Positions 51,411 through 61,661 of a stretch of 64,000 nucleotides of DNA are shown here, one piece after another. Source of the DNA: Anoplopoma fimbria (lineage: Eukaryota; Chordata; Actinopteri; Perciformes; Anoplopomatidae); the NCBI RefSeq assembly GCF_027596085.1, contig NC_072460.1, positions 15,266,826 to 15,330,825 on the forward strand, in the 5' to 3' direction. A program made the translations under genes and the position numbers. The notes below the pieces were generated by a model. The model saw only the letters and a program-made list of their open reading frames with translations. It had not been told where the DNA came from and did no database searches. How positions within the stretch are numbered: position 1 is the stretch's first letter; every line of letters starts with the position of its first letter.

Positions 51411-51776
51411 CACAACTACTGGTCTAGAATTTACATTTTGGAGAAGGAACTTGACTGAAGTTTTGTTCTGGTTGTTGCTTTAAATTGAAATGTTTCCCCT
51501 CTCACTGTCCATGGTAAAAGAAGCGTGGCATTAATAACGATGACGAGGTTAAGAAGATGCTACTGTGATTCAGATAAAGTGGGAGAAAGACGAGCTTGGT
51601 AATGATGATGATGATGAGGCGGCGGTGGTGTGTTGAGGTGGGGGAGGGGCGTCTGTCATAATGCAGGGTGTTGACTGTGTTATTGTCTGGTCAGGCTGCA
51701 GACTGGATGGGTTTAATCAAATAAACAGACAGTGCTCCACTCGACCCGTAACTATTGCCTCCACAGCAGCTGCATG

Positions 51777-51820
<44 letters not shown>

Positions 51821-53711
51821 AATCGCTCTGCATTTCCCTCATAACACAATACATATCTCTGGTGCGTTGGAGGAACAACCCAAGCTGAACCAACCATTTT
51901 TTTAGCACAATGTTATCTTGTCCACCCTCAATGTAATTGCGGGTATCTGTGAGGGCGTAAGCAGTACACAGCCCTTGGCTTCAGAATACTTTAATAATTG
52001 GAGGACCCATTATTTTCCTCCCACTACCAGACAGTTTGGAGATTATCTCCTCTTGTCATAGTTATCGCTGTCACTGTCCCGCTGGTTACAGGAAGACAAT
52101 AACTGTCCCCCAATTTCATTCCCGCTGTGGGACAGATTTGTCTGTTATGAAGACGTTCTGATAAATTATTAATTTCATAATTCCCTTCCATGAAGAATAC
52201 AGGGATGTACACAATAACATGACATCACTTAAGCAATGTAAAATAGAGTGTGTACACATAATATTACTGTTCTACACATAATATCAATGTGAAGTCAGAG
52301 TCATGTCAGAGGTGGTGTATGATGATTTATGAGACTATGGTTTGTGTTGTCATTGTGGATTACATTAGACAATAGGTTAATGATGTTTACCGTCCCCTCT
52401 CTATATAAATACAGTGTAATGCAATCCAACAGTAAAGCATGGAGAAATAATATTTTTATAAACCATCGAAGAGCAGAACAGAAGCAGAGAAGTTTTTAAG
52501 ACCTAGTCATACACAGATGTGGCTGCTTCATGAAGGAAGCCTGCCATCTGCTGGGCTAAAAAAAAGCCATGAAATGACAGTATGAATGTGTCTATTCAGG
52601 AAACACATCACACATGACATCTATAGTGTCTCATTTATTGAGAGCATTTTCTTTTGACTGAGTGTGATTCTTTTTCTTATGTTCATGTAACTTTAAGATC
52701 ATATTATGACCTAAATCTGGCCTGAGGGAGTGCAGAATCACAAGCTTCCTCAGTTGGCTCTATGCTTATGAAAAGCCTGGAGGAAAAAAACTATGAATAT
52801 GCCTTTTATTAGCAAGCAAACTTTGTTTATATAGCAAAACAGAAATTACAAATAAGAAGAGAAAGAAAGAAATAGAAAAGAGAAGTAACAAGAATCGTAA
52901 AAAACTGGAAGAAAAAAAGTTTTTTTATTGAACATATTACAAGACTGTTAAGTGGGTTTTTTTGCCCAAATCAAAAACAAACACATTTGAGCTCTTAAAG
53001 CATTGAGGATAATGTGGATAATCAAGATTAAGTAACAGATTTAAAACCTTTTATTGACTGCAGTGAAATTGTTGGCTAAATGCCCACATATATGGATTAA
53101 AGCAGAACATTTCATTAAATAAAAAAATGTATACAAATTTTTCGAATTTGAATGTCAGTGTCATTAGTGAAGCTTTGAAGTTTAGGACTATTTGGTACAG
53201 CCCTAGTAAACAATTATTTAAATTACATTCTTTTTAATACTTTGAGCACCAGAAACAAATATTCCAGTCACCCCCATTGCACTATGGTGATGTTTTGGGA
53301 GAAGCCTGAGAGACGGATATGTGTGAATATGGGCACAGTAACACCTCACCTATCTGCATGGACTAAACACCACGAGGGGTTACTGGGGAAATGTGTGATT
53401 TAGTAGGACTGAGCCTCATGCCCTAAATGTCCATGTTGACGGATTTACTTTCATGGGTAGATTTATGTCTGACCTGTAGCACTCAGACGTTATAAATATG
53501 AGCTGCATATTTGTCCCTTGTTGTCAGTGTGTCTTCAGCAGTTGTTAATGTGAGGAAATGTCCGTCGTTCTCACATCCCACTGAACACACGGCTCCAGCT
53601 GTGTGCTCATCTGCTGCTGGAATAACACCACAAATAAGAAGCAACAACAGTTTAGCAACATAATCATGTGTTTGTCAATCTGTGAAATTGAACCTCTCCA
53701 TCTCCTTTCAG
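51411..53711. other. End of the giant intron
   Basis: (TC)n at 51780-51816. 51890-52200 is a high-complexity candidate element. 52812-52920 resembles an A-rich retroposon tail (CTTTGTTTATATAGCAAAAC start). 52921-53711 shows nothing recognised except the acceptor (CATCTCCTTTCAG) at its end. Confidence 0.5.
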
Positions 53712-54193
53712 AGGATTCCTCATCAGAGAGCGGCAGTGGAAATGGCCTGCCTGCCCTGACCCCGCCCTCCTCAGCTGTAACAGACGGCACAATAGTCAGG
53801 GAAACGGAGGTCATCAATGGGAACGGTGGCCCAGCCCCACTGGACTTCAGCACGCCTACTTCCTCCTCCTCCTCGTCTGAGGACCAGCAGCCGATGAACC
53901 TGAGTGACCCTCCCCCTCAGCGACTGCCCCTGTCCACCTCACATCTGCCCGTCACTGTGTCGGCTGCGGCTGCGGCGCTGCTCGGAGCTCTGCATCCCAG
54001 CGCGCCCGAGGAGCTCCGCAGGAAGTACCCACTGGCTGCCAAACCTCCCTTGGCTCCTCACCCTGCCCTGCCTCTGCCGCACACACACACCCCTCACACA
54101 CATAATGCACACACTCCCAACACACACTCCCAGTCCCACACACACACTGCCGAGCTGCGATTGGACCGAGATGGCAGGGACTATGGGGGCAAG
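53712..54193 (+). CDS. nol4l: nol4l exon: Ser-rich, PMNLS motif, His/Thr-rich insert
   Basis: Acceptor CTCCTTTCAG; donor AAG|GTGAGC. Enters with two bases finishing a Glu codon and leaves in phase 0 (residues 34-194 counted from M at 10818). The order is an acidic-serine block DSSSESGSGNG (family hallmark), a Ser/Thr/Pro-rich stretch, PLDFSTPTSSSSSSEDQQ, and PMNLS at residues 94-98. The family equivalent reads QPxNL, a possible CtBP-type docking motif. An alanine run (SAAAAALLGALH), EELRRKYPLAA and a Pro/Leu region follow. Residues 157-179 are His/Thr-rich from an imperfect CA repeat (54080-54148), absent from my recollection of the human protein. The exon is longer than its mammalian counterpart. 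Probably disordered overall. Confidence 0.93.
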
Positions 54194-54779
54194 GTGAGCT
54201 CACTCAGCAGACAAACACGCACATACAGACTGTGCATACATATACAATACAGGTGATTAGTTATTAGAGGGATATTTTTTTAAAGAATAATAATAATACA
54301 ACATTTAAAATGATTGTGAATAGCTTTGAAGTGTCATTCATGAGGTTGGCATTACAATTCTAAATTTACATTCGAATGCTTTGGGGCTTTTTTTATTGCA
54401 CGTCCATTCATTGAAGATAAGGCTACACTCATATGTTTTATTATTATACTATTTGTAGAACTATTGGTGGCTTTGTAGGATTGTTCCAACTCTCGTGATA
54501 CAAACATTACTTTAGAACATTGTTGGGTCCAAAAGTCAACAGTTATTGAAAAAAGTAATAATGTAATAATTTCCCAAAATCACAACATGTTTTTATCTAA
54601 CAAAATATTCAGATTAAATCTGAATTTGTTGGCGTTTAGCCTTTCGAAAACACACATTTCACTGATGTGAAAAAAATGGTTTGCTCTTAAGCTTTTTAAA
54701 AATCCCGATAGAAGCTTTGACTGTAAAAGTCAAAACAGTCATTTTACAGACTTAACTGATGGCTAATGTGTGTGTTCAG
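54194..54779 (+). other. nol4l: nol4l intron, 586 bp
   Basis: GTGAGC donor, GTGTTCAG acceptor. AT-rich, with a short AAT run near 54286. Nothing else seen. Confidence 0.9.
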
Positions 54780-54962
54780 TCCCCCCAGTACAGTTCGGGT
54801 GGCAGCTACGACAGCGTGAAGATGGACCTGGGTGCCGAGGACCTGACCACAGGGCGCCAGGTCACCCCTGATGATGATGATGATGACCATGATGACCACG
54901 ACGACAACGACAAGATCAACGACACAGAGGGAGTCGACCCAGAGAGACTAAAGGCCTTTAAT
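54780..54962 (+). CDS. nol4l: nol4l exon: acidic Asp/His run
   Basis: 61 codons, phase 0 at both ends (residues 195-255). Starts [14 protein letters not shown], aligning with the family's SPPYSSGSYDS. Then comes AEDLTTGRQ and an acidic run [15 protein letters not shown] from residue 225, coded by a GAT/GAC-rich stretch at 54870-54912, and [17 protein letters not shown] second possible acceptor AG at 54788 would remove three codons, but family conservation of S-P favours 54780. Donor AAT|GTGAGT. Confidence 0.95.
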
Positions 54963-55136
54963 GTGAGTCAGATACAGCGTGTTTGGTCTCACATGATGTC
55001 CCGCTGGGATCAATTAGGTGTCTCATTGTATTCATAAAGAAAAAATATTGAACACCGGACTGTGTCAATGAGCACACAGACAAGCAAGCTATCCGGGGCT
55101 ATGATTTTCTCTAACAGCTGTGTGGTCTTCCTGCAG
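54963..55136 (+). other. nol4l: nol4l intron, 174 bp
   Basis: The smallest intron of the gene here; donor GTGAGT, acceptor TCTTCCTGCAG. Read-through from the upstream exon meets an in-frame TAA at about 55035. Confidence 0.92.
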
Positions 55137-55325
55137 ATGTTTGTGCGTCTGTTTGTGGACGAGAACTTGGATCGGATGGTTCCCATCTCTAAACAGCCCA
55201 AGGAAAAGATCCAGGCCATCATCGAGTCCTGCAGCAGACAGTTCCCAGAATTCCAGGAACGCGCCCGCAAGCGCATCCGCACCTACCTCAAATCCTGCCG
55301 ACGCATGAAGAAGAGCGGCATGGAG
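55137..55325 (+). CDS. nol4l: nol4l exon: most conserved helical/basic domain
   Basis: 63 codons, phase 0 at both ends (residues 256-318). [20 protein letters not shown] and [20 protein letters not shown] are, as I recall, identical to human NOL4L, and the exon differs by only a residue or so. It ends in a strongly basic segment [18 protein letters not shown] (residues 297-314), which probably serves as a nuclear or nucleolar localisation signal. Donor GAG|GTAATG. In my memory of the human protein a Met follows GME before TRP; here the junction reads GME-TRP, one residue shorter. Confidence 0.97.
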
Positions 55326-56324
55326 GTAATGTGCTTTTAGTTTGTTTGGAATAGTAGTAGTCATTGTGGTAATAGCATCATTTTTTTTATCAGTTGGCGC
55401 TAGTTTTTAAAAAGTCAACAAACTTAACATGGAAACATTTTTAAGTTGTATTAGTTTGAGAAATTCAGTCTCAGCAGCTCTGTGATGCAGAAGTGATACC
55501 TGATCTCAGAAAGCTTTTAGGCTGAACAAATAATGTTACAAATAGAATCAAAGGGAATAAATCGGACTGTAGATAAATAAATATAAATATATAGCTTGTT
55601 GTGGTAGTCTGGGGCTGTGATTCAGCCAACAATCTTGAACATACAGTTTTATCTGTTGTAATCTTTTTTTTGTGTACAGTTTGTATACAAGAATAGTGTT
55701 TGATCAGCAGCATGTTTAGAGACGTATTCCATAATCAGGGCTCTGTAGTTTGGATTACCATGTTGCCACTGGCATTATACCAAACAAATTGTTCTCTCAA
55801 AAAAAGCATTTGTTTGCAGTTTTGCCCTTTATATGACTTTCATTAGTTGCTGATTTTTTTTGTATATTTACATTATAAAATATTTCTGCCATCCCAAATT
55901 GGTGGCCAAAATCAAATTCTATTTTATCTTTGACTACATGTTTGATTATTCCTTTCAATATTTACTGTCCCAGTAGTCAGAGTTAATCAAGTTTGCAGAT
56001 GTGCAGAATTTCGAGACACGTTTCAAGTGACAAACTGACGTCTTCAGGAACCAGCAGGCTGTGTGCAGTGACACAGATTATAAAAACGCTGCAATCTTAA
56101 AACTATTATCTCTTTGACAAAGACCCTCATGCTGTTTGCAGGGTGGAAATGGCTAAACTTGACACCGACTGTTCCTCACTTAAATGCTGAGTATCTGAAT
56201 CATCCAATATACTTTATGTTACGAGGTCAAAGGTCGTCTCCGCCTCCTATTCTTCTTGGAGCAATTAACTTAATACTGTGCCAGTGACTGAAGACGAGCC
56301 TAAAGTTAGCAGATGTGTCTGACT

Positions 56325-56696
56325 AAGTCCAGTGGTGGGATGTATCTCAGTGCATTTACTCAAGTACTGAACTTAAAGCTGGAATGTGGAACTTTTGTCT
56401 CCCTCCACTGGCACTGAGAGTCATTACCATATGGTGAGAGAATGGCATATGGTGTTCGGCCAACAAAGTTTATGGAGTGGATTCTCCATATAAAAAGGAA
56501 ATTTGGAAGGATTAAAACTCAGAGGAGTGTTTTAATGAGAATAGCTGGTCCACCTTAAAGGTCAGGCCACCTTAAGGGAGCCTTGGCCGAAGTTTTCTGT
56601 AACTTTGTGGATACTAACCCTGTGAACACATACTGCACTGCTACGTTCACCGTTATAACGTTCCTACTAACTTCATATTCACGATCACACACGCTC

Positions 56697-56756
<60 letters not shown>

Positions 56757-56990
56757 GAACAGTAGTTGACATTGTTGGCAGATTGTCTCGCAATAACCGT
56801 CTTGTGTCGTCGCCTAAAACATACAACTATCTTGAAAACAAACCTCTTCCCCCTGCCACCTTTACTGAAATTGTATGACAAGCAACAGGCTGCTTCGCCG
56901 CTACTGTAAAGATGAGCCAGTTACTGAGATGTCTCTGCTGCCTCCCAGTGGTGAAGAATAATGCTACACCATGTATTCATACACAGTACT
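56325..56990 (+). repeat. Dispersed repeat block with (TC)n
   Basis: Starts CCAGTGGTGGGATGTATCTC and TTTACTCAAGTACTGAACTT, the end of the CAGTGGTGG-type repeat. It passes at 56380 into a second dispersed sequence (CTGGAATGTGGAACTTTTGT ... CTCCCTCCACTGGCACTGAG) that is interrupted by (TC)n at 56694-56754. The second part ends near CCTCCCAGTGGTGAAGAATA. Family names not known to me. Confidence 0.5.
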
Positions 56991-57069
56991 GTAGTCACTA
57001 GTGAGGTGTCCTGCACTGTAAACTGTGAATACACAATGTGGATAATATTTGGTTGAAAGCAGTATTAGT

Positions 57070-57240
57070 TATAATAATAATGATAGCTTTATTTATACAG
57101 CACGTTTTAAAACATGGTTGAACCAGGGACAAAAATATTTTAGAACTGCAACAATAAAAACCGACGATATAGAAATAGAATAGAAATACGATACCCAAGA
57201 GTAATAAAAACAACAAAAATCGACACAATTAAACAGATAA
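57070..57240 (-). mobile_element. Probable reversed retroposon 3' tail
   Basis: AATAATAATGATAGCTTTAT followed by TTATACAGCACGTTTTAAAAC and A-rich blocks resembles the dispersed teleost sequence that begins with a short simple repeat and TTTATTTATA. Probably the 3' end of a LINE/SINE copy on the minus strand. Confidence 0.45.
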
Positions 57241-57688
57241 GATATGACAATAAAATGATGTGCTCGTATGAATAGAAAGCTTTTATAAAATAAACCTTTA
57301 CTGTTAAGAATTAAAACTGGAAACTCTTTAAACTGTTTCTTTATGCAAATGTCAAAAAACAGATGTTTCTAACAGTTCTTTTCTTCATGTAGTTTTATTG
57401 CCATACACAAACAAACTGACGACACTTGTTATGTGTCATGCACTGTTTAGTAAATAATCACATTCATTCCCATGTAATGTAATCATTATTTAACTACAAC
57501 ATAAGAAGCACAGTCAGTATCCTCCTGTATGTAAATCCATTTGTCCTCATTTCAATCATGGCTGAAGATGTTTTGTTGTTGTTCTGTCTGTTTACAGAAA
57601 TGCATAATCACCTGTCGCTCTAATTCAATCAATAATTTAATTCCATGATAGATATTCCTTTATCATGATATCATTGTGTTGTCTGCAG

Positions 57689-57802
57689 ACCCGTCCTACT
57701 CCACCTCACCTTACCTCAGCCATGGCTGAGAACATCCTGGCTGCTGCCTGCGAGAGCGAATCACGCAACGCCGCAAAGAGGATGCGCCTCGATGCCTATC
57801 AT
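57689..57802 (+). CDS. nol4l: nol4l exon: [15 protein letters not shown] segment
   Basis: 38 codons, phase 0 at both ends (residues 319-356). [20 protein letters not shown] is, as I recall, identical to human NOL4L, followed by [18 protein letters not shown]. The KRMRL cluster is a second small basic patch. Donor CAT|GTAAGT is immediately followed by a (GT)n array from the fifth intron base. Confidence 0.96.
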
Positions 57803-57804
57803 GT

Positions 57805-57918
<114 letters not shown>

Positions 57919-58384
57919 CCTAATTCATATGTAAAAGGTAAAACATTTTTTTTTATGTTTTGTATTTGACTAATTAATCTACATAGAAGCCTAGCAGGCT
58001 GCCCTCTGTCTGGCCAGTTCAGTAATGAGCTGTTAATTGAGAATCACTGTAATAATGAGAGAATGTTGTTACGTGCCTGCAGACCTGAGTTTCAGATAAG
58101 CAAACAGAGTTAATGATCAGTGGGTGAAGCCAAAGAATGCAGTTAATCTGGTTAAATGAGCATTGTTAGTTGAGAGACAAAGGTAACATGAAACAGAGAG
58201 GACGTATGCAAAACACAATCCAGCCACACTGATACATCTATGTGATCCAGCAAGTTGTTAAGTTATTATACCACAGAAGAAATACTTGTTTATTTTATAT
58301 GTGTACACAAAAGATGATTTTTTTAAATCACTAGGATCACAAGCTTTCTAGACAGTTGGAAAGCGCAGACCTCAGCCAAGGCTG

Positions 58385-58535
58385 TTTCCATAACTGAAAA
58401 ATAATTTGTGTATCCGCCAGGTGATTGGATCCGCTCCAAAATGTAACGTTTACCTCTTTGGCCCATGCTCAACAGTTCCACTAAGTTTCAGTAATCCTGT
58501 TGACAAACAGACAAACAAACAAACCAAACCCGATA
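58385..58535 (-). repeat. Inverted copy of the 3770/4190 repeat
   Basis: Reverse complement reads GTTTGTTTGTCTGTTTGTC, AACAGGATTACTGAAACTTAG, GAGCATGGGCCAAAGAGG, ACATTTTGGAGCGGATCC and GGCGGATACACAAATTATTT, the same order as the copy at 4190-4350. Confidence 0.7.
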
Positions 58536-58825
58536 ACTTAACCTCCTCGGCACGGTAAATAAATGGTCCCGGCCTAATAATTGATAGAAAAGTGGGTTTA
58601 CGACATGGGCCACTAACACAGCTAAATTACAAGGATTCTGTGGATAGTAAATGTTAAAGTTGTGAAAAGCTGATGGAAAACTTCAAACATGCTAACATGT
58701 GTATTTGCAATATTTTAATTATTATGCTGCAGGTTCCTTTTAATACCAGTTGCATCTTAATCCACCCAGCTAGCTGTATAGTACTTTGAAGAGAAAGCTC
58801 TCTAATTTCCTGTTCCCTCTTCCAG

Positions 58826-59057
58826 GATGACCAGATCTCTCTGGACAAGCCGTCCAGTGGTGGAGGGAGTCTGAGGGAGCCGGCGACCTTGGCTCACTCC
58901 GCCTACTCCTTGGCCGCATCCGCCTTCTCCTCCCAGGATACCCAGCTCTACATCAACGGAGCTGGCCTTAGCTATGGTTACCGTGGATACCCGGGCCTGG
59001 GAGCTGCCATGCAACACCCTGTTTCCCTGACGACAGGCGCTGCTGCTCAGAGCAACG
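58826..59057 (+). CDS. nol4l: nol4l exon: Tyr/Gly/Ala-rich segment
   Basis: Acceptor CTTCCAG; donor AACG|GTGAGG, leaving in phase 1 (residues 357-433 plus one base). DDQISLDKPSSGGG aligns with the family's DEPIALDKQ. AHSAYSLAASAFSSQDTQLY, INGAGLSYGYRGYPGLGAAM and SLTTGAAAQSNG follow the mammalian order (THSTYSLPASSYSQDP..., NGGLNYSYRGY...). Read-through of the donor gives EDGSGVQKRGS and a stop at 59093, so intron retention would truncate the protein. Confidence 0.94.
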
Positions 59058-59728
59058 GTGAGGATGGGAGTGGGGTACAGAAAAGAGGATCTTAATGCAG
59101 ACAGTGAGGAGACGGACAAGACGTCATAGTAAGAAGGATAGAAAAAAGGAAAGAGGAAGCAGGCAGGCGACAGATGTGAGAGTTATAATGGGTAATTTGG
59201 GGATGAAGGAGCAGCAGAAGAAAAGAGGACAGTGAAAGGAGACAGAGCAGCAGATGGTAGTGTGAAGCAGCACATGATACTGATGTATGTCAGCCTGGCT
59301 AAAGCTGGGGTACACAGTTTATTTTGGATTAATAGGGCGAGAATTCCATAATTACCTTTCAGCAAATTGTAACTAAAGTGTCTGAGAAAAAAACTAGACT
59401 TCTGCATCTCCTCTTGGCTGTGTTGTAGTTTAGTTTGTGGCCTGAAGTATTTACTTCACAAGGTTCTTTCCTATCGTCAGCTCGAAGCTTAAGGTTTAAT
59501 GGTGGCCACAAGTGATAAGAGACATGATATTCCAGCAGTCCTCTCTCATTTTGAACTGACTGATCTTTCGCTCTTTCACCTCCTCTCCCTGTCTCCATCT
59601 CTTCATTTAACCTTTAACTAATGAATCCCTTTTCTCCTCTGTTCTTCTCTTCATTCATCAACCCCTTCATCTCACTCATTCCTCCCCAACTCACCGTTTC
59701 TCCCTCCTCTCTCTCCGTCCACCTTCAG
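59058..59728 (+). other. nol4l: nol4l intron, 671 bp
   Basis: Donor GTGAGG; acceptor in a long pyrimidine tract ending CCACCTTCAG. 59590-59727 is strongly pyrimidine-rich on the plus strand. Confidence 0.93.
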
Positions 59729-59974
59729 GCCCTACAGACCTCAGCATGAAATCTCTCTCCTCTACCAACATCAGTAACTCCACCTCCTCAGCCTCCACCA
59801 ACAACTGCCTGGGTGGGCGGGGCAGCGGGGTGGAGGAGGGGCGGGGCGTCCACCCAGCTCAGCCAACCGGAGATCACCGCCGTGCGTCAGCTGATTGCCG
59901 GCTACAGAGAGTCAGCCGCCTTCCTGCTGCGCTCGGCAGACGAGTTGGAGAACCTCATCCTGCAGCAGAACTGA
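59729..59974 (+). CDS. nol4l: nol4l terminal coding exon, with an apparent frame change
   Basis: Enters with two bases finishing a Gly codon, giving [27 protein letters not shown] (residues 435-441) fits the PxDLSxK consensus for CtBP binding. The conserved C-terminus, [20 protein letters not shown] through [16 protein letters not shown] and TGA at 59972-59974, is complete and in my recollection nearly identical to human. It is read in the +1 frame relative to the exon's start. The shift must fall between the PTDLS block and 59849, most likely in the G-rich stretch 59811-59850 (G runs of 3-5). One surplus base, or two missing, would restore one frame. No GT-AG pair of normal intron size rescues it. 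Without correction the entering frame runs on to 60159 and loses the conserved end. An assembly error is the likeliest cause. Confidence 0.9.
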
Positions 59975-60584
59975 TTCAGGGGAAACGTGGGAGAACACAC
60001 ACACACACACATACTCAAACACAAACACACACACATTTCCCATTATGTTTGTTTTGTGTCCGTCTGTGTCCCCCGTCTCTCCTAAATCAAGCTGAACACC
60101 AGACCTCTTGTTTTTGCTGTTCCCTCCTTCAGAAAATGTGGCCAGTTTTCATTTTCTAGAGGAAAAAAGTGGGAAACTGGGATACAGGGAGGGAGACAAA
60201 TCCCTCCCCACCATCCCCGAAACAATCCCCCACAACCTCAATGCATCCATTCCATTGATTCTGCCTGAGGAAGAGAACAAATTAGAAAAAAGGAGCATAC
60301 GGTCTCTGAAGGAATCTCTTCCTTTCCTCTCTGGAAGCTCCTCACAATCAGCACTACACTCCGAGCGAAGGAGTGTGGAGGAGAGAAAGAGAGGAGGAGG
60401 AGGAGGATAAAGAGGAGTGAAGCTTGGAGGAAGAGTAAAGATGACTGCAGGGCTGTTGATTCTGCTGCTGTGGTTTCAGAAGAAAAAGACTTTGCCTCGT
60501 TCTGGATCGAGAAGTAAAGTTTTTGCTTTTTGTTTGTCGGGAGCCTCATGGCCAACGCCGTCGATCATAACAATTTTAAAAAAT

Positions 60585-60590
60585 AATAAA
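60585..60590 (+). terminator. nol4l: Candidate poly(A) signal AATAAA
   Basis: Canonical hexamer about 610 bp after the stop, inside an A-rich run. It could give a short 3' UTR form. Not proven. Confidence 0.35.
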
Positions 60591-61584
60591 TATTGACTCC
60601 CTAAATTAGTACTACTGAAGCTGTTTGTCATATGACGAGTGTTTATGATTTTTTTTTTTCTTTCTTTTGGAGTCCAGTTAGCATTTTTTGGTTAATTGTT
60701 GTTTTTGTTTTTTACTCTTCCCAAGTGACTGAAAGAAAGCAAAGCGGTTTGACTTATCTTGACAGAAAGCACTAAAGACGGAAAAGACTCCTGAGGGGTG
60801 ACAGGATGGAAACTGCAAAAGAAAAAAAGTAGATGTTTTGCTTAAAAAAAAAAAAAAAGGAGGAGAGAAACTTTTTGTGCTCGCTTGTATATAAGCTCTC
60901 TTTGTCCTATAGCACTTTTTCCTCACCTAAAACCTCACCCTGAACCCCCCCATTCTCCTCACCCCTTTTACCCAGGGAGCAACTTGCTACTTATGCATCC
61001 AAGACGCCATGTGGACTACCAGGAAATACCTCAGATCAGACCTGCCAATTCCATTTTCAGTTCCTCACACACACATACACAAACACATATACACACACAC
61101 ACACTCTGCAAATGAATGGTAACATTCCCACCAGAAGCCAGTTTACTTCTACTTGACCACCTGATGTCTTCAAGGATTATATATTTTGGGGCGAGAATCA
61201 AACTATATTGCTCAAAAGACCTGCGATATGGAAAAACGATGAAGCATTTCAAGAACTGACGTAAACAAACACTGAAATCTTTGAATTTTTTTCTTTTCAT
61301 CTGTGCAGGTTTATTTGTGTGCTGCTGTAAATAATTAGTTCATCTTTGAAACTTGAGAAGAATCCGAGTTGAGTGGAGTGTGTTACTCCGGGAGGTGACT
61401 TACTCCTTAAAGGGGAGGAGTGTGTGTGGAAGGGAGGGGAGGGGTTTTCTTAAATGTAAGGGGGGTTAAATGTTGAACACTGGTGGCAATTTTACCTCCC
61501 GCTTCTACTTTTTTTTTTACAAATGTAGTTGTAACGCCAACGAAACCTCAGCATCATTCTGTTTAAAAATCCTTGCCTCCCTCT

Positions 61585-61661
61585 CTTCTTCTTCTTCTTC
61601 TTCTTCTTCTTCTTCTTCTTCTTCTTCTTCTTCTTCTTCTTCTTCTTCTTCTTCTTCTTCT
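61585..61661 (+). repeat. (CTT)n microsatellite in the 3' UTR
   Basis: About 25 CTT units without interruption. Frames across it code poly-Ser, poly-Leu or poly-Lys and are artefacts. Homopurine-homopyrimidine mirror symmetry permits triplex (H-DNA). Confidence 0.97.

Larger units (their letters stand above)
55326..57688 (+). other. nol4l: nol4l intron, 2.4 kb, repeat-rich
   Basis: Donor GTAATG, acceptor TTGTCTGCAG. Repeats occupy 56325-57240. 55326-56320 holds nothing recognised. Confidence 0.9.

Noticed and set aside
59813..59857. A 45-bp GT-AG mini-intron to explain the frame change
   Set aside because: Splicing GT at 59813 to AG at 59857 does not restore the conserved frame. The GT-AG pairs that would restore it give introns of 10-52 bp without a pyrimidine tract.
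59746..60159. Reading the last exon's entering frame through to 60159 as the true C-terminus
   Set aside because: The tail becomes Arg/His-rich and CA-repeat-coded, while the other frame holds the complete conserved NOL4-family end. The frame change is better explained as an error or indel.
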